From assembly GCA_965232265.1 (NCBI GenBank), contig CBDDPH010000002.1, positions 2,170,001 to 2,234,000 on the forward strand: a stretch of 64,000 nt of DNA, read 5' to 3'. The first letter of the stretch is position 1. The number at the start of each line of letters is the position of its first letter. A program made the position numbers and the translations under genes. This document shows, in pieces, positions 1-8,094 of the stretch. The notes below the pieces were generated by a model. The model was given only the letters and a program-made list of their open reading frames with translations. It was not told the DNA's origin and searched no databases. This DNA comes from VXRD01 sp965232265. GTDB lineage: Bacteria > Latescibacterota > UBA2968.

Positions 1-2
1 GG

Positions 3-86
3 GGCGATCCAGAAGAAATTGAACAGCAAGTGCTCAAGAGTCAAAGGGAGAGGCGATTTATCACGGCGGCGAGTGAGGGGAGATGA
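3..86 (+). CDS. 3' end of an unidentified gene (partial)
   Basis: An open frame enters from the left edge and ends at TGA 84-86, giving 27 residues starting GDPEEIEQQ and ending in AASEGR. The tail is charged and helix-like. Nothing identifies the product. It could also be chance, because the stretch is short; the next plus-strand coding signal starts only near 900. No terminator is visible between 87 and 139. Confidence 0.3.
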   Translation, partial: GDPEEIEQQVLKSQRERRFITAASEGR

Positions 87-139
87 AAGTAGATCATTTC
101 TCATGCAGATGCATGCGTCGCCCCACAAGGTCATCAAAG

Positions 140-909
140 TCATTCGCCATTCAGCATGCCCACATTGATCAATTCCGCTTTGAGTTCTGCAATCAATTCT
201 CGATATGCAAGGCTGTTAAAATAGCGTCTCGCTTTTGGCATGATGCTATTCCAGTCCTGTCCGTATAATCCATCTTGCCAAAATATACCCCGTCGGCTGC
301 TTCGGCTATTTGTTCGGCAAATTGGCGCGGTTGACAATACAGTACGGGGGCGAGCGATGCGGTGACGTGAATGCCGGCTTCGCGCAATTGTTTCATCGCT
401 TTGAGACGCACGCCGATTTTTGGTGCTTTTGGCTCTGTGCGTTTGCGAACCCGGTCGTCATTCGTCGGCACGGAAAATCCCACCCGCAATCGATTGTCAA
501 ATTGCTTTAACAAATCCAGGTCGTCCAAAATGATATGACTGCGCGTATGCACGGTCAATCCCTTCAGATTGCAATCCACCATCACTTTTAGACAGCGTCG
601 GCTCAATCGATATTTTCGCTCGATGTATTGATAGGGGTCGGTCGCTGATCCCATGAAAATTTTGCGCCCATAAATTTTGGCACGCGCCTTGCCCAATAAA
701 AAAGGCGCGTTCATTTTGGGCTGCACCCACTCACCCCATGCTTTGGGATATTCGTAGGCGAATGGGAACTTCATTACATAGCAATAGGCACATCCCATGC
801 CACAGCCAGAATAGGGGTTGAGCGTGTATTCCGTTATGGGTTCGCCGGGGGGATTTTGAGGCACGAGTACCGACCTTACACTGGTCTCGTCAATGTGCAA
901 TGATGGCAT
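140..909 (-). pseudogene. SPL-family radical SAM protein, frameshifted
   Basis: The N-terminal part (909 to about 250) reads as a radical SAM protein of the spore-photoproduct-lyase-like group. It has the [4Fe-4S]/SAM cysteine triad C36-x3-C40-x2-C43 in CGMGCAYC, followed by a GSATDPYQ segment typical of the family. The annotated frame then ends in unconvincing sequence at 193. The adjacent frame continues with DWNSIMPKARRYFNSLAYRE and a helical tail, stopping at 140. The two frames join cleanly if one base is restored between about 244 and 262. Combined length would be about 255 residues, near the family norm. It is either a recent pseudogene or a sequencing error. Its start overlaps the broken glycosyltransferase by 10 bp, head to head. 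Confidence 0.7.
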
Positions 910-1535
910 GTCTTCCGCCTCCCGTTCGCTTCAATATTCCGAAAGAATATACTGCACATTTGTATATTTATCAAGACAAAAGACCGTTTCAAGATGGCCG
1001 TGGGAGATTGCGTTCAGAGTTGATTCCGGCGATTGAATCCGCCCGGTCAATTAACCCAGATGTGAAAGTGATTTGTTCATTGCGGGATATTCCGATGCGG
1101 GCGAAAACTGCTGATCTCGTTGGCCCACCGATGCCAGATGCACTGGCTATCACCGGTAAATTGCGATTTTATTCGGTACCGTTTGGTGGAATGCAGTATG
1201 TCCATACCCTGATGGCGCGGCGGTATTATAACGAGGTCTGCCCGACTTTGAACACACATTTTGATGCGTTGCTCATTCACGGAGATCCGAAAGTGACGCG
1301 ACTGGAGGAGCATTTTCCCTGGGTAGAGGATATTGAGATTCCCATTGAATCTACGGGATATGTGTCAGAAAAATTAAAGTCAGAACGTCGGAAGAATGGA
1401 TTGTCCGAACGCTTTGTCCTTGTCAGCGCAGGGGGTGGGGCTGAGGCTTATGAACTAATTGTTCCGTGTATTGAGGCGTGGAAATTGCTGTTGAAACAGG
1501 GGGTAACACAGGGCAGAAAGTTTTTCCTGGGATAA
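900..1535 (+). pseudogene. Fragment of COG4671-type predicted glycosyltransferase
   Basis: From about residue 28 the frame resembles the middle of large predicted glycosyltransferases of the COG4671 type: GRGRLRSELIPAIESAR, then VICSLRDIPMRAK, FDALLIHGDPKVTRLEEHFP, ESTGYVS and an SAGGG nucleotide-sugar loop. The normal N-terminal Rossmann start (GIGHLRR-like) is missing, and the protein stops shortly after the SAGGG helix. The first 25 residues look like read-in from the flanking radical SAM gene. Directly after it, in another frame, lies the C-terminal end of an unrelated GT4 enzyme. This is therefore a deletion product joining two glycosyltransferase genes and is unlikely to be functional. 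Confidence 0.6.
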
Positions 1536-1886
1536 CATCGCCAAACAGCATGTGAGTCTGATTGAAAGTTTGTTGAACAAGCGCGATCAACCCGCCTGTT
1601 CGGTTCCACTAACGGTACATTTTTCACAAACTTGTGACTCTGAGGGCAATATCAAGAGTATTCCAAAGGCATTTAATTTTTTTGGAAGACAACAAGGCCC
1701 ACTGCCTCGCATTTCTTTTTTCGGCAGGATATGACCTTTCTCGAGGGATTTGGGCTTTATTTGAGCCAGATGCTTCATCCAAACGAAGTTGAAGCAGCGA
1801 TGGTCGGCGTATGTGATGATGGCGACACCGCATATAAGGTGCTTCGCAAAATTCGGCAATTTAGCGATATGCTGACAGCACCTTGA
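1522..1886 (+). pseudogene. C-terminal fragment of GT4 glycosyltransferase, frameshifted
   Basis: Read from 1522 this encodes FSWDNIAKQHVSLIESL and so on, matching almost residue for residue the last ~120 residues of the intact glycosyltransferase at 17226-18629 (FSWDHTAQQHMALFESL). The match continues through KRDQPACSVP, FNFFGRQQGPLPRI and, after a shift, HPNEVEA and KIRQFSDMLTAP, ending at TGA 1884-1886. The frame breaks near 1723: the intact gene has one more G in the FLGQDM region, so a single base loss here gives a premature stop at 1734. It is a degenerate paralogue missing its N-terminal three quarters. Confidence 0.85.
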
Positions 1887-1979
1887 AGACGCCTTATCTT
1901 GGGAAGGCGGTGGTTTTGAGCAAAGAGCCGTTTTGTAATACACAATGTCGCAGTTCACTGTAAACCGAAAGGAGTAAAG

Positions 1980-2438
1980 ATGTCGATCAATTTGAAGAAG
2001 CGAATGACAACAGATCCCACAACTGCATTTGTGAGTTGTACACAATTGCCTATTCGTGAAGATGTCCTTTTCAGACAGGACATGGTGTCGTATAAAGGAG
2101 GTGGTGGTGGTGGATCAAAGGTTTCAAGTTCTAACGCTGGGCGGGTTGCGCAGTTAGGAGGCACCTATAATCCTGACGACGGAGGTGTTACTCGAAGGAT
2201 GGTGCAAACGATGGAAGCAGCTGTCCTGTCTAATTCTGGTGGTGGTCAAACAGGACTCTTTCTTACCAAAGAGGAGATTTGCGAGAAAAGTCTCTACGGT
2301 AGGATCGGGAATGCAATTACCTCGGGTGCCGAGGCACTTGGTAATGCGGCAGATGCCCTTGGTGATGCTGCAAGTGAAGGTTGGGAAGATGGCGTGAATT
2401 ATATGGTCACTGGCATGGCACTTGCGGGGCGGCGGTAG
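1980..2438 (+). CDS. Hypothetical protein with Gly-rich linker
   Basis: The ATG has a good ribosome binding site (AAAGGAG ending about 6 nt upstream). The 152-residue product has a polar N-terminus, a run of six glycines near residue 40, further Gly and Ser patches, and an alanine/glycine-rich helix near residues 107-135 (GAEALGNAADALGDAASEGW). There is no membrane signal peptide, no cysteine pair and no recognised domain. The layout (ordered ends joined by Gly linkers) resembles a secreted or surface-associated small protein, but this is a guess. A strong terminator follows at 2543-2574, so it is probably transcribed separately from the next genes. Confidence 0.55.
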   Translation: MSINLKKRMTTDPTTAFVSCTQLPIREDVLFRQDMVSYKGGGGGGSKVSSSNAGRVAQLGGTYNPDDGGVTRRMVQTMEAAVLSNSGGGQTGLFLTKEEICEKSLYGRIGNAITSGAEALGNAADALGDAASEGWEDGVNYMVTGMALAGRR

Positions 2439-2542
2439 TGGTATTGCAGTGCCCTGCGGTCGCTACTCACTTTTGCACTCAGAGAACCTGGGATCGCTTA
2501 GCCGGTCTTCCATAGAATTGTATAGATTTAAGAGTTAATTGT

Positions 2543-2574
2543 CAGCCTGTCAGAGTAACGACAGGCTGGCGTTT
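2543..2574 (+). terminator. Intrinsic terminator after the Gly-rich protein gene
   Basis: A perfect 9-bp stem CAGCCTGTC/GACAGGCTG (2543-2551 and 2560-2568) has an 8-nt loop and is followed by GCGTTTT. It sits 105 bp after the stop at 2438 and 26 bp before the next start. Confidence 0.75.
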
Positions 2575-2599
2575 TCGAGATTCAGGAGGTGTATAAAAA

Positions 2600-3583
2600 A
2601 TGAAAACAATAAGGCTTATATCGATTTTGATCACAGGCGTTTTGTTTTTTTGTAATGCCTTAGATATTTTCTCCGCACCAGTATCTGAGAATCCAGATTC
2701 TATCAGACAAGTGTTGACCAAACCATACCAGATCAAAAAATTATTGAGCGACTCAGACCGGCTATTCGAGTCAGGTGACTATGACGGAGCCATTAGTGGC
2801 TATAAAAAAGTAATTGCACTTGATTCACTCAGCTTTCATGCGTGGTATAATCAAGGGAGGGCTTCTGTTGCTATTATAAACGATGAACAAGCACTTGCGT
2901 GTTTCACAAAAGCTGTGGCAATTGATCCAGAAAACGTAGCGGCACTTCAGGGAAGAGGTACTGCGTATTTTAATTTACAACTCTATCAAAATGCCATCGA
3001 AGATTTTAAGAGGTGTATTGCATTGGATAGTCAACACTATGGCGCACATTATATGTTAGGCCGTGTTTGGGGCCGCCTTGAGAATTTCAAACAGGCTCTT
3101 ATTAGCTATCAATTTGCCGCGAGAATAAATGCCGAACCACAAGAACTGTGGTACAATATTGGCTGGGTTCTTTCTTATCTGGGCAGATACAAAGATGCGA
3201 TTGAGCAATTTGATAAAGCCATGCATCTCAATCCCATATATGAGAAATATAAACCTGATGATATTTGGTTTGGAAAAGGCTATGCGCTGCATAAATTAAA
3301 GCAATTTGCCGAAGCTGAAATCTGCTATATGAAAGTACTCGAATTAAATAAAAACCAGATCAATGAGAATCGAGCGGTATCGTATTACAATTTGGCCTGT
3401 ATTTATTCTCTCCAAAAATTATGGGAGCAGTCCTTTGCGTCGTTAAAGCAATCTTTGGAAATTGCTCCAAACTATGCTTCAGATGTTCAGAGCGATGAAG
3501 ATTTGAAAGGTTTGGTCACCCACCCCATCTACAGCAGTAAAGTCAAAGATCTCGTTGCAAAACATTCTGAAGTAAAAGAATAG
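2600..3583 (+). CDS. Exported TPR-repeat protein
   Basis: The ATG is preceded by AGGAGGTG at about 10 nt. Residues 1-27 form a signal peptide (KTIRL, hydrophobic stretch, then cleavage around IFSA-PVS). From about residue 50 there are roughly six to seven tetratricopeptide repeats with the usual pattern, such as GDYDGAISGYKKVIALD, NDEQALACFTKAVAIDP and YLGRYKDAIEQFDKAMHLNP. It is probably a periplasmic scaffold for protein-protein contacts, with no catalytic signature. Codon use is AT-rich compared with genes after 5 kb. It is the first gene of a tight three-gene set: the next start is 14 nt away and the one after only 2 nt from its predecessor. Confidence 0.85.
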   Translation: MKTIRLISILITGVLFFCNALDIFSAPVSENPDSIRQVLTKPYQIKKLLSDSDRLFESGDYDGAISGYKKVIALDSLSFHAWYNQGRASVAIINDEQALACFTKAVAIDPENVAALQGRGTAYFNLQLYQNAIEDFKRCIALDSQHYGAHYMLGRVWGRLENFKQALISYQFAARINAEPQELWYNIGWVLSYLGRYKDAIEQFDKAMHLNPIYEKYKPDDIWFGKGYALHKLKQFAEAEICYMKVLELNKNQINENRAVSYYNLACIYSLQKLWEQSFASLKQSLEIAPNYASDVQSDEDLKGLVTHPIYSSKVKDLVAKHSEVKE

Positions 3584-3597
3584 GAAGGAAGTTAAAT

Positions 3598-4287
3598 TTG
3601 GGTAAAGTAATTGATTGTTTGATTTTTGCCGTGATGGCCGGGTTAGCAGTAAGTATGGGGTATCGTGCGTTTTACGAGCAATTTCTCATTTTAACGTCTG
3701 AGAGGCAAGTTTTTGTTACCCTATCTTACGCAATTATTTATGGTGGGATTTATGCTGCAACGCGTCTTGTGACGAAAGATGAGCGGTTTGAAGAGATGAT
3801 CCTTAAACCGAAAGCGACATTGCAGAGAGCGGCTCATGACGGGGATTACATATTTTCTATCAAGACATTCTGCATAATGGTTTTGCTATCTGGTATATGG
3901 CTAAATGGATCGTTAAGATATATTGATGAGTTTGATTGGGAGGGTGCTCCCTGGTTGCTATTTAGCTCCCTTCTGGATAGTTCAATAGATTTGGGTATCT
4001 TCTGGGTATTTCTGTCCGTGTTTGTCTATGTAATTTTTCAGTTTTTTCGCGCTATCCAGTTTGGGATAATTTTCAGATTATGTGGGTATGTCTTTATTCA
4101 TTTTATCGTTTTGTTTGTTTTACTTAATGCAACGCTTATTTGGCCTCAAGAGGGGTCTATTTTTTTAGCTCCTCTCACTTTATTGATGCCCCTTGATCTC
4201 TGGTTACTTTTTATTTTAATACAATTCATCTGGTCAACTGTTTTGATATTGTGGAGTCTGTTTCAACCCTTTGAGCGCATGGAATAA
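3598..4287 (+). CDS. Multi-pass membrane protein of unknown function
   Basis: Starts at TTG (3598) with AGGAAGGAAG upstream; no better ATG lies near the hydrophobic N-terminus. The 229-residue product has about six or seven membrane segments: near residues 4-22, 38-58, 91-106, two or three between 125 and 185, and two near 190-222. A charged cytoplasmic or periplasmic loop lies near residues 60-88. No transporter or enzyme motif was recognised. It sits between an exported TPR protein and a membrane-anchored CxxC protein, so the three may form one envelope complex. Base composition is AT-rich. Confidence 0.7.
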   Translation: MGKVIDCLIFAVMAGLAVSMGYRAFYEQFLILTSERQVFVTLSYAIIYGGIYAATRLVTKDERFEEMILKPKATLQRAAHDGDYIFSIKTFCIMVLLSGIWLNGSLRYIDEFDWEGAPWLLFSSLLDSSIDLGIFWVFLSVFVYVIFQFFRAIQFGIIFRLCGYVFIHFIVLFVLLNATLIWPQEGSIFLAPLTLLMPLDLWLLFILIQFIWSTVLILWSLFQPFERME

Positions 4288-4289
4288 CA

Positions 4290-4877
4290 ATGGAACTGTT
4301 ATTTTCGATTATTTTTGTGCTGATTATTGTGGTGGGGCCCATCTATCTGATCTTCTATATCCGTCAGAAAAATCGACGGTGCCGATACTGTTTGGTTGGG
4401 ACAAAGAAGGTGCTGGGTCTGCCAGAACAGGAGGAGATTAATCGCCTCATAAAAAATGAAGAGATGCCGGGAACAGCAGCCCATTATGAGTTGTGTTCAA
4501 AGTGCAAAAGGCTATACGATTGGAGATGGTTTGACGATGAACGCGTACACAGACGGGACGGAGATATGTATGATAGACAGTGCGTTTGTGGGTTTGATTT
4601 GAAACCCCTGTGGGGTATAAAACCGGAGATTTCTAAAGAGGCATTGCGCGCGATTCCCCTGGAAACGCTCAATGCATTATATGAAAAATATGGGAAATCA
4701 AGGTTGATCGAGAAACTCTACGATCCGCTTGACGATGACAATATTCTTTTTTTGTGTTCACAATGCAGAAGAATCTATATGTGGCAGGCTGTAGATGGCT
4801 ATCAAGTGCTACAGTGCATTTCACAAAATCATTCAAAATACGATCCAGATCCATTCGTGAGCCGCTCTACTCCTTGA
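4290..4877 (+). CDS. Membrane-anchored protein with duplicated CxxC (zinc-ribbon-like) motifs
   Basis: Begins 2 nt after the upstream stop, so is translationally coupled. Residues 3-25 form one membrane helix. The soluble part then shows C-x2-C pairs at about residues 31-34 (CRYC), 69-72 (CSKC) and 153-156 (CSQC), plus CVC near residue 99. Two segments repeat the same pattern, LCSKCKRLYDWRW and LCSQCRRIYMWQA, which suggests an internal duplication of a zinc-binding unit. No family is recognised. It may bind zinc and tether partners at the membrane, or act as a thiol protein; the sequence does not decide. Confidence 0.65.
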   Translation: MELLFSIIFVLIIVVGPIYLIFYIRQKNRRCRYCLVGTKKVLGLPEQEEINRLIKNEEMPGTAAHYELCSKCKRLYDWRWFDDERVHRRDGDMYDRQCVCGFDLKPLWGIKPEISKEALRAIPLETLNALYEKYGKSRLIEKLYDPLDDDNILFLCSQCRRIYMWQAVDGYQVLQCISQNHSKYDPDPFVSRSTP

Positions 4878-4900
4878 TTTGATGCTAAACAAAAATTGCG

Positions 4901-5029
4901 ATGAATATAGACCAGATATTTCAAGAATTGAACATAAAAGGCGAGTTGATATCGGTTGACCTGGGAACAGTGGTTTTTAATTTACGCAATATTCAACCCA
5001 CTCGTTTTCACCGGTCGGTCCTTTGGTGA
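4901..5029 (+). pseudogene. Truncated 5' end of an unidentified gene
   Basis: ATG 4901 opens a 42-codon frame beginning MNIDQIFQELNIKGELISVD. It is AT-rich like the three genes before it and ends at TGA 5027-5029 inside the convergent C45 gene. The first ~30 residues look like a real protein N-terminus; the remainder is antisense to the neighbour. I read it as the cut-off start of a fourth operon gene, which would mark the right boundary of the AT-rich patch. A genuine very short peptide is the alternative. Confidence 0.35.
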
Positions 5030-6053
5030 ACCACGCTTTTCGCCTTGGGGGATCGAGTACGATGCCGGCAATGGTCTGACCGCAGGCTTCGCCACGGTGA
5101 ATTTCGTTGTGGCGGCATATTCCCACGGGGGTATTTACGCGGTCTGATAGCATATTTTTTAGCGCGTCCGCATTGGGTTTGTCGCAGGATTTTAATAATC
5201 TGGTGGCGCGGCCCCAGCGCAAGATGCTCTGGCCGCGTTGATCCCATTGACGCCGCTCAAAGGGCTTGAGCCGGTCGGTCAGGTAGTGATTTGAATGTGC
5301 CATGGGACCATCAAAGGGACACAAAACTTCGTAGTCTCTCGCCGTGGTTTCAAGGTCGTATATTTCGCCATTTTCGTCGCACATGACGTAATTCATACCC
5401 GATGCTCTCGGTTTTGCTATCACTGCATCGATGGCGTCTCCGATTCGAACGGATTCCATGATGCGCCGAATGATGAAGGGATAAAGCACGCCGCCCGATG
5501 CATCTGATGGGACGAGGTTGTTGATGACCACGCCAATGCCCGCATCGTTTACGCCCGCACAACCCAGCATCCCGGCAGATGTGTAAAAGAGCGCGTCTGG
5601 GGCGTGTTCGTTTTTGACTTTGATCAAGATTGCCGCTGCTGCATAGATTGACGAGAGGTCGTAATTTTGCGCGATTAACGCGCCTTCGCCCGATGTGTCT
5701 CCCGGAACCATGAATGATGTGCAACCCGATACCAGAAATGCATCGGAATAATAATCGTGCAATTCCAAAAAGCCGTTTAATGCGAGCAGGTCTTCTACGG
5801 GGACATCCGCAGCTTCGGCGATTCCTTCCATCTCTTCAAAGAGGTGGGGCGCATAGTCGCGGTTGGGGCGTGCGTAAGTGGATACAATTTCATACACGCG
5901 CTCTTTTGTCAGATAGCCCTGTGTTCCCTGGACCATATCTTCAAAATTGACGGCAACAAGGTCCCGAATCAGTTCCTTAAATGCCTCGCCATGCGCCTGA
6001 CCCCGCTCGGTTGGCGACCCACTGACTTCGAGCAATGGCAATGTCTGTGACAT
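4977..6053 (-). CDS. C45-family autoproteolytic acyltransferase/hydrolase
   Basis: The 358-residue protein belongs to the Ntn-hydrolase group of isopenicillin-N acyltransferase-like proteins. The N-terminal part has the GSPTERGQAHGEAF signature of the family. The expected self-cleavage and nucleophile site is Cys111 in SGCTSF, followed by GALIAQNYDLS. Cleavage before Cys111 would give about 12-kDa and 27-kDa chains. Substrates are probably amides or acyl amino compounds, and the true substrate is unknown. No signal peptide is seen, so it is likely cytoplasmic. It may be co-transcribed with a divergently placed neighbour only by chance; the CBM9-like gene upstream is co-directional, with a 51-bp gap. 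Confidence 0.85.
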   Translation of the reverse strand: MSQTLPLLEVSGSPTERGQAHGEAFKELIRDLVAVNFEDMVQGTQGYLTKERVYEIVSTYARPNRDYAPHLFEEMEGIAEAADVPVEDLLALNGFLELHDYYSDAFLVSGCTSFMVPGDTSGEGALIAQNYDLSSIYAAAAILIKVKNEHAPDALFYTSAGMLGCAGVNDAGIGVVINNLVPSDASGGVLYPFIIRRIMESVRIGDAIDAVIAKPRASGMNYVMCDENGEIYDLETTARDYEVLCPFDGPMAHSNHYLTDRLKPFERRQWDQRGQSILRWGRATRLLKSCDKPNADALKNMLSDRVNTPVGICRHNEIHRGEACGQTIAGIVLDPPRRKAWFTKGPTGENEWVEYCVN

Positions 6054-6104
6054 GTTTTTCTCCTTTGGCTATGGGCGTTTTGCGAATCGGTTTGAAACCG
6101 ATCC

Positions 6105-6812
6105 CTACCGCCGCCAGAATGGACTCGCCTTATCCGAGAATACTACTCGCCCAAAATCATCTGGTGAATGAAATTGCGGCTCCGGCGTGCGGCTGCCCGA
6201 CCACTGGCTGAATTGCTCATTGGTTTTTCCGCCCAGGCGATTTAGATTTAAGTGCCAGATGTCACCGATTTTTGGAGGGGTATGTACGGCGACATTGGCA
6301 AAATTTGCAAAGGGTATGGCGGCTTCCAATATCCAGTATTTATCTTCGTCGCTGTCATCGTTCAATGTGCCGACGATTTGCGTTTTGATCTGAATACCTT
6401 CGCCGTTCCACTCACCGGGTACGGGGGCATCTGGACCTTGTGGATGAAACTGGTCGAGAAAGATGCCGAGTACGTTCATTTCGATATTGAAATAAGCCTG
6501 GGGCTGATTGGGATTGGGTGCTGTGAATACCTCCACGGTGTCGTCTTTCCACACGTCGGAATCGCGTGCGGTGTGTTCTGCCCAAATATGTGCATCTTCA
6601 CAGATGTACGAGACGTATAAATTATTGTCGTCCCACAACATTTTGGCTATGGTTTGTTCTTTTTTGCCCGATTCGTGCCATGGAAATACAAAGGCGCCCA
6701 CGTCTGGGGCTGCCACCCATGCGGGTTCATTTAGGCGTCCGTCAATTACAATGGGTGTGCCTGCGCGATAAATAGTGTACATTGGGCGATCGGCATGAGT
6801 TGATTGTGCCAT
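6105..6812 (-). CDS. CBM9-like carbohydrate-binding domain protein
   Basis: The 235-residue protein is essentially one family-9-like carbohydrate-binding module. It opens with PIVIDGRLNEPAW, typical of the domain, followed by AKMLWDDNNLYVSYICED, WKDDTVEVF and a C-terminal NLNRLGG plus GRVVF strand. There is no signal peptide and no linked catalytic domain, so it would act in the cytoplasm or be exported by other means. Many such stand-alone proteins occur in sugar-degrading uncultured bacteria, where they have no assigned role. It is divergent from the ornithine cyclodeaminase-like gene, with an inverted repeat between them. Confidence 0.8.
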   Translation of the reverse strand: MAQSTHADRPMYTIYRAGTPIVIDGRLNEPAWVAAPDVGAFVFPWHESGKKEQTIAKMLWDDNNLYVSYICEDAHIWAEHTARDSDVWKDDTVEVFTAPNPNQPQAYFNIEMNVLGIFLDQFHPQGPDAPVPGEWNGEGIQIKTQIVGTLNDDSDEDKYWILEAAIPFANFANVAVHTPPKIGDIWHLNLNRLGGKTNEQFSQWSGSRTPEPQFHSPDDFGRVVFSDKASPFWRR

Positions 6813-6829
6813 GAAAATCTCCCCAGGAA

Positions 6830-6851
6830 GAATTAGGAATTAGGAATTAAA
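6830..6851. repeat. AATTAGG short tandem repeat
   Basis: About three copies of the heptamer GAATTAG lie between two divergent genes. Other loci in the window carry different heptamer repeats of the same style (27083, 27933, 17170). Confidence 0.8.
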
Positions 6852-6854
6852 AGA

Positions 6855-6879
6855 AGATAGCGAACAATTTGAGCTATCT
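6855..6879. promoter_or_regulatory. Inverted repeat between divergent genes
   Basis: Perfect 7-bp arms AGATAGC and GCTATCT are separated by 11 nt, midway in the 141-bp gap between the CBM9-like gene and the ornithine cyclodeaminase-like gene. It could be an operator serving both promoters. No T run follows, so a terminator is unlikely. Confidence 0.35.
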
Positions 6880-6953
6880 CACAGTAAACAGCAGTTCTAA
6901 AATAGATTGCCTAAAAACAAATGTCAACGAATAGACGAATCAGGAGATGACAC

Positions 6954-7895
6954 ATGTATATTTCAGATGAGCAAATCGCTTCGGTGATGACGACGCGGGA
7001 TTTTGTCGAGAGTTGCGACGAGGCGTTTCGGCTTTATGGTCTTGGAAAAATGGTCAGTCCGCTGCGTAAGGAAGAGGTTTCACGCGAGGGTGAGATGGAT
7101 CTTTTTCGTCTGGTAATGCCGGGCTGGTGGAAGGGGAGATTTACGGGACAAAAGGTTATCGAAGAGCGTTCGGATGTCAAGATGGGGCGGTTGGGTTCGA
7201 GAACCGCTGTGATCGAGTTGGAGGATGTGCGGAGGGGGGATCGCATTGCGTTTGATGCCGAGCGTATTACCAATATGCGTACGGGCGCGGCGGGTGCGTT
7301 GGGCGCGAAGTATTTGGCGAAGTCGCCAGTACGCACGGCGGCGATTCTGGGGACGGGGCGTATTGCACAGGCATTGGGCAGGTGTATTGATGTGGCTCTA
7401 GCGCCAGAGGTTATACGCGTAACGAGCAGGACAGCAGAGAGACGCGCGGCATATCGTGCAGAAGTCGGAGGGGATATTTCCTGTGATCTGGAGGTGGTTG
7501 CGGATATTGAGGCCTGTATTGATGGAGCAGATGCGGTTTTTACTTCTGTGCCAACGCCTGAGCCAATTTTATTCGATGTGGAAAGTCATGTGCATATTTC
7601 CGTGATTGGGGGCGATGGGCGCTCCACGCAATTGGATCCGGGATTGTTGACGCGGCGGTTTGTGGTGCCAGATCACGGGGAGCAGGTGTTGAAGTCGGGC
7701 GAGTTTCTCGCGTTGCGGCAGAGAGATGAAGTGCCCCACTGGGTAAAAGGCGAGGGGGATGAGATACTGAATATCGGGCATGCAGCATTGGGACATTTAG
7801 AACATTTGCGCGGGCAGGGATGTATTGCGTATTCGAGCGGTTTGGCGATTCAAGATGTCCACGCCGCGGCGACTGTTTGGAAAAAAATTCGGTAA
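6954..7895 (+). CDS. Ornithine cyclodeaminase / mu-crystallin family protein
   Basis: The 313-residue NAD(P)-dependent protein has the family order: an N-terminal substrate domain, the RTGAAGALGAKYLA segment, then a Rossmann region AAILGTGRIAQALG (about residues 125-138) and the ISVIGGDGRSTQLDP stretch. Members convert ornithine to proline or reduce cyclic imino acids; some are lysine or alanine dehydrogenases. The substrate cannot be fixed from sequence. The ATG follows CAGGAGATGAC, a good ribosome binding site. It appears to be a single-gene unit. Confidence 0.88.
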   Translation: MYISDEQIASVMTTRDFVESCDEAFRLYGLGKMVSPLRKEEVSREGEMDLFRLVMPGWWKGRFTGQKVIEERSDVKMGRLGSRTAVIELEDVRRGDRIAFDAERITNMRTGAAGALGAKYLAKSPVRTAAILGTGRIAQALGRCIDVALAPEVIRVTSRTAERRAAYRAEVGGDISCDLEVVADIEACIDGADAVFTSVPTPEPILFDVESHVHISVIGGDGRSTQLDPGLLTRRFVVPDHGEQVLKSGEFLALRQRDEVPHWVKGEGDEILNIGHAALGHLEHLRGQGCIAYSSGLAIQDVHAAATVWKKIR

Positions 7896-7914
7896 ATTAG
7901 CGTTGCGTAAAAGT

Positions 7915-8058
7915 GTGGCTTAGATTATTATTTGATGGACAATTTGTGGCTAATAGCCACATTTTTTGTTCAATATATTGCGATTTGTTTTTGCAGAAAC
8001 ACACAATATATTGTATAATACCGACAGCAAATTGTTCTTCTCGTTTTTTGTGGCTAAT
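7915..8058. promoter_or_regulatory. Palindrome-rich promoter of the arm-binding-domain gene
   Basis: GTGGCT half sites occur at 7915, 7946 and 8050; the one at 7946-7960 is a 15-bp perfect palindrome (GTGGCTAATAGCCAC). Between them, CAATATATTG palindromes occur at 7971-7980 and 8004-8013, 33 bp apart, about three helical turns. TATAAT at 8014-8019 with TTGCAG 17 bp upstream (7991-7996) is a plausible promoter, and the second palindrome fills the end of its spacer. This looks like an autoregulated promoter or a relic of integrase arm sites. Confidence 0.55.
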
Positions 8059-8094
8059 ATAAGACACACTGACGCTTTTCGGCGGGGGCACATT

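Noticed and set aside
1720..1740. TGA at 1732 as selenocysteine in the second glycosyltransferase copy
   Set aside because: The intact paralogue at 17 kb has one more G here and no Cys or Sec, so a base deletion is the simple explanation.
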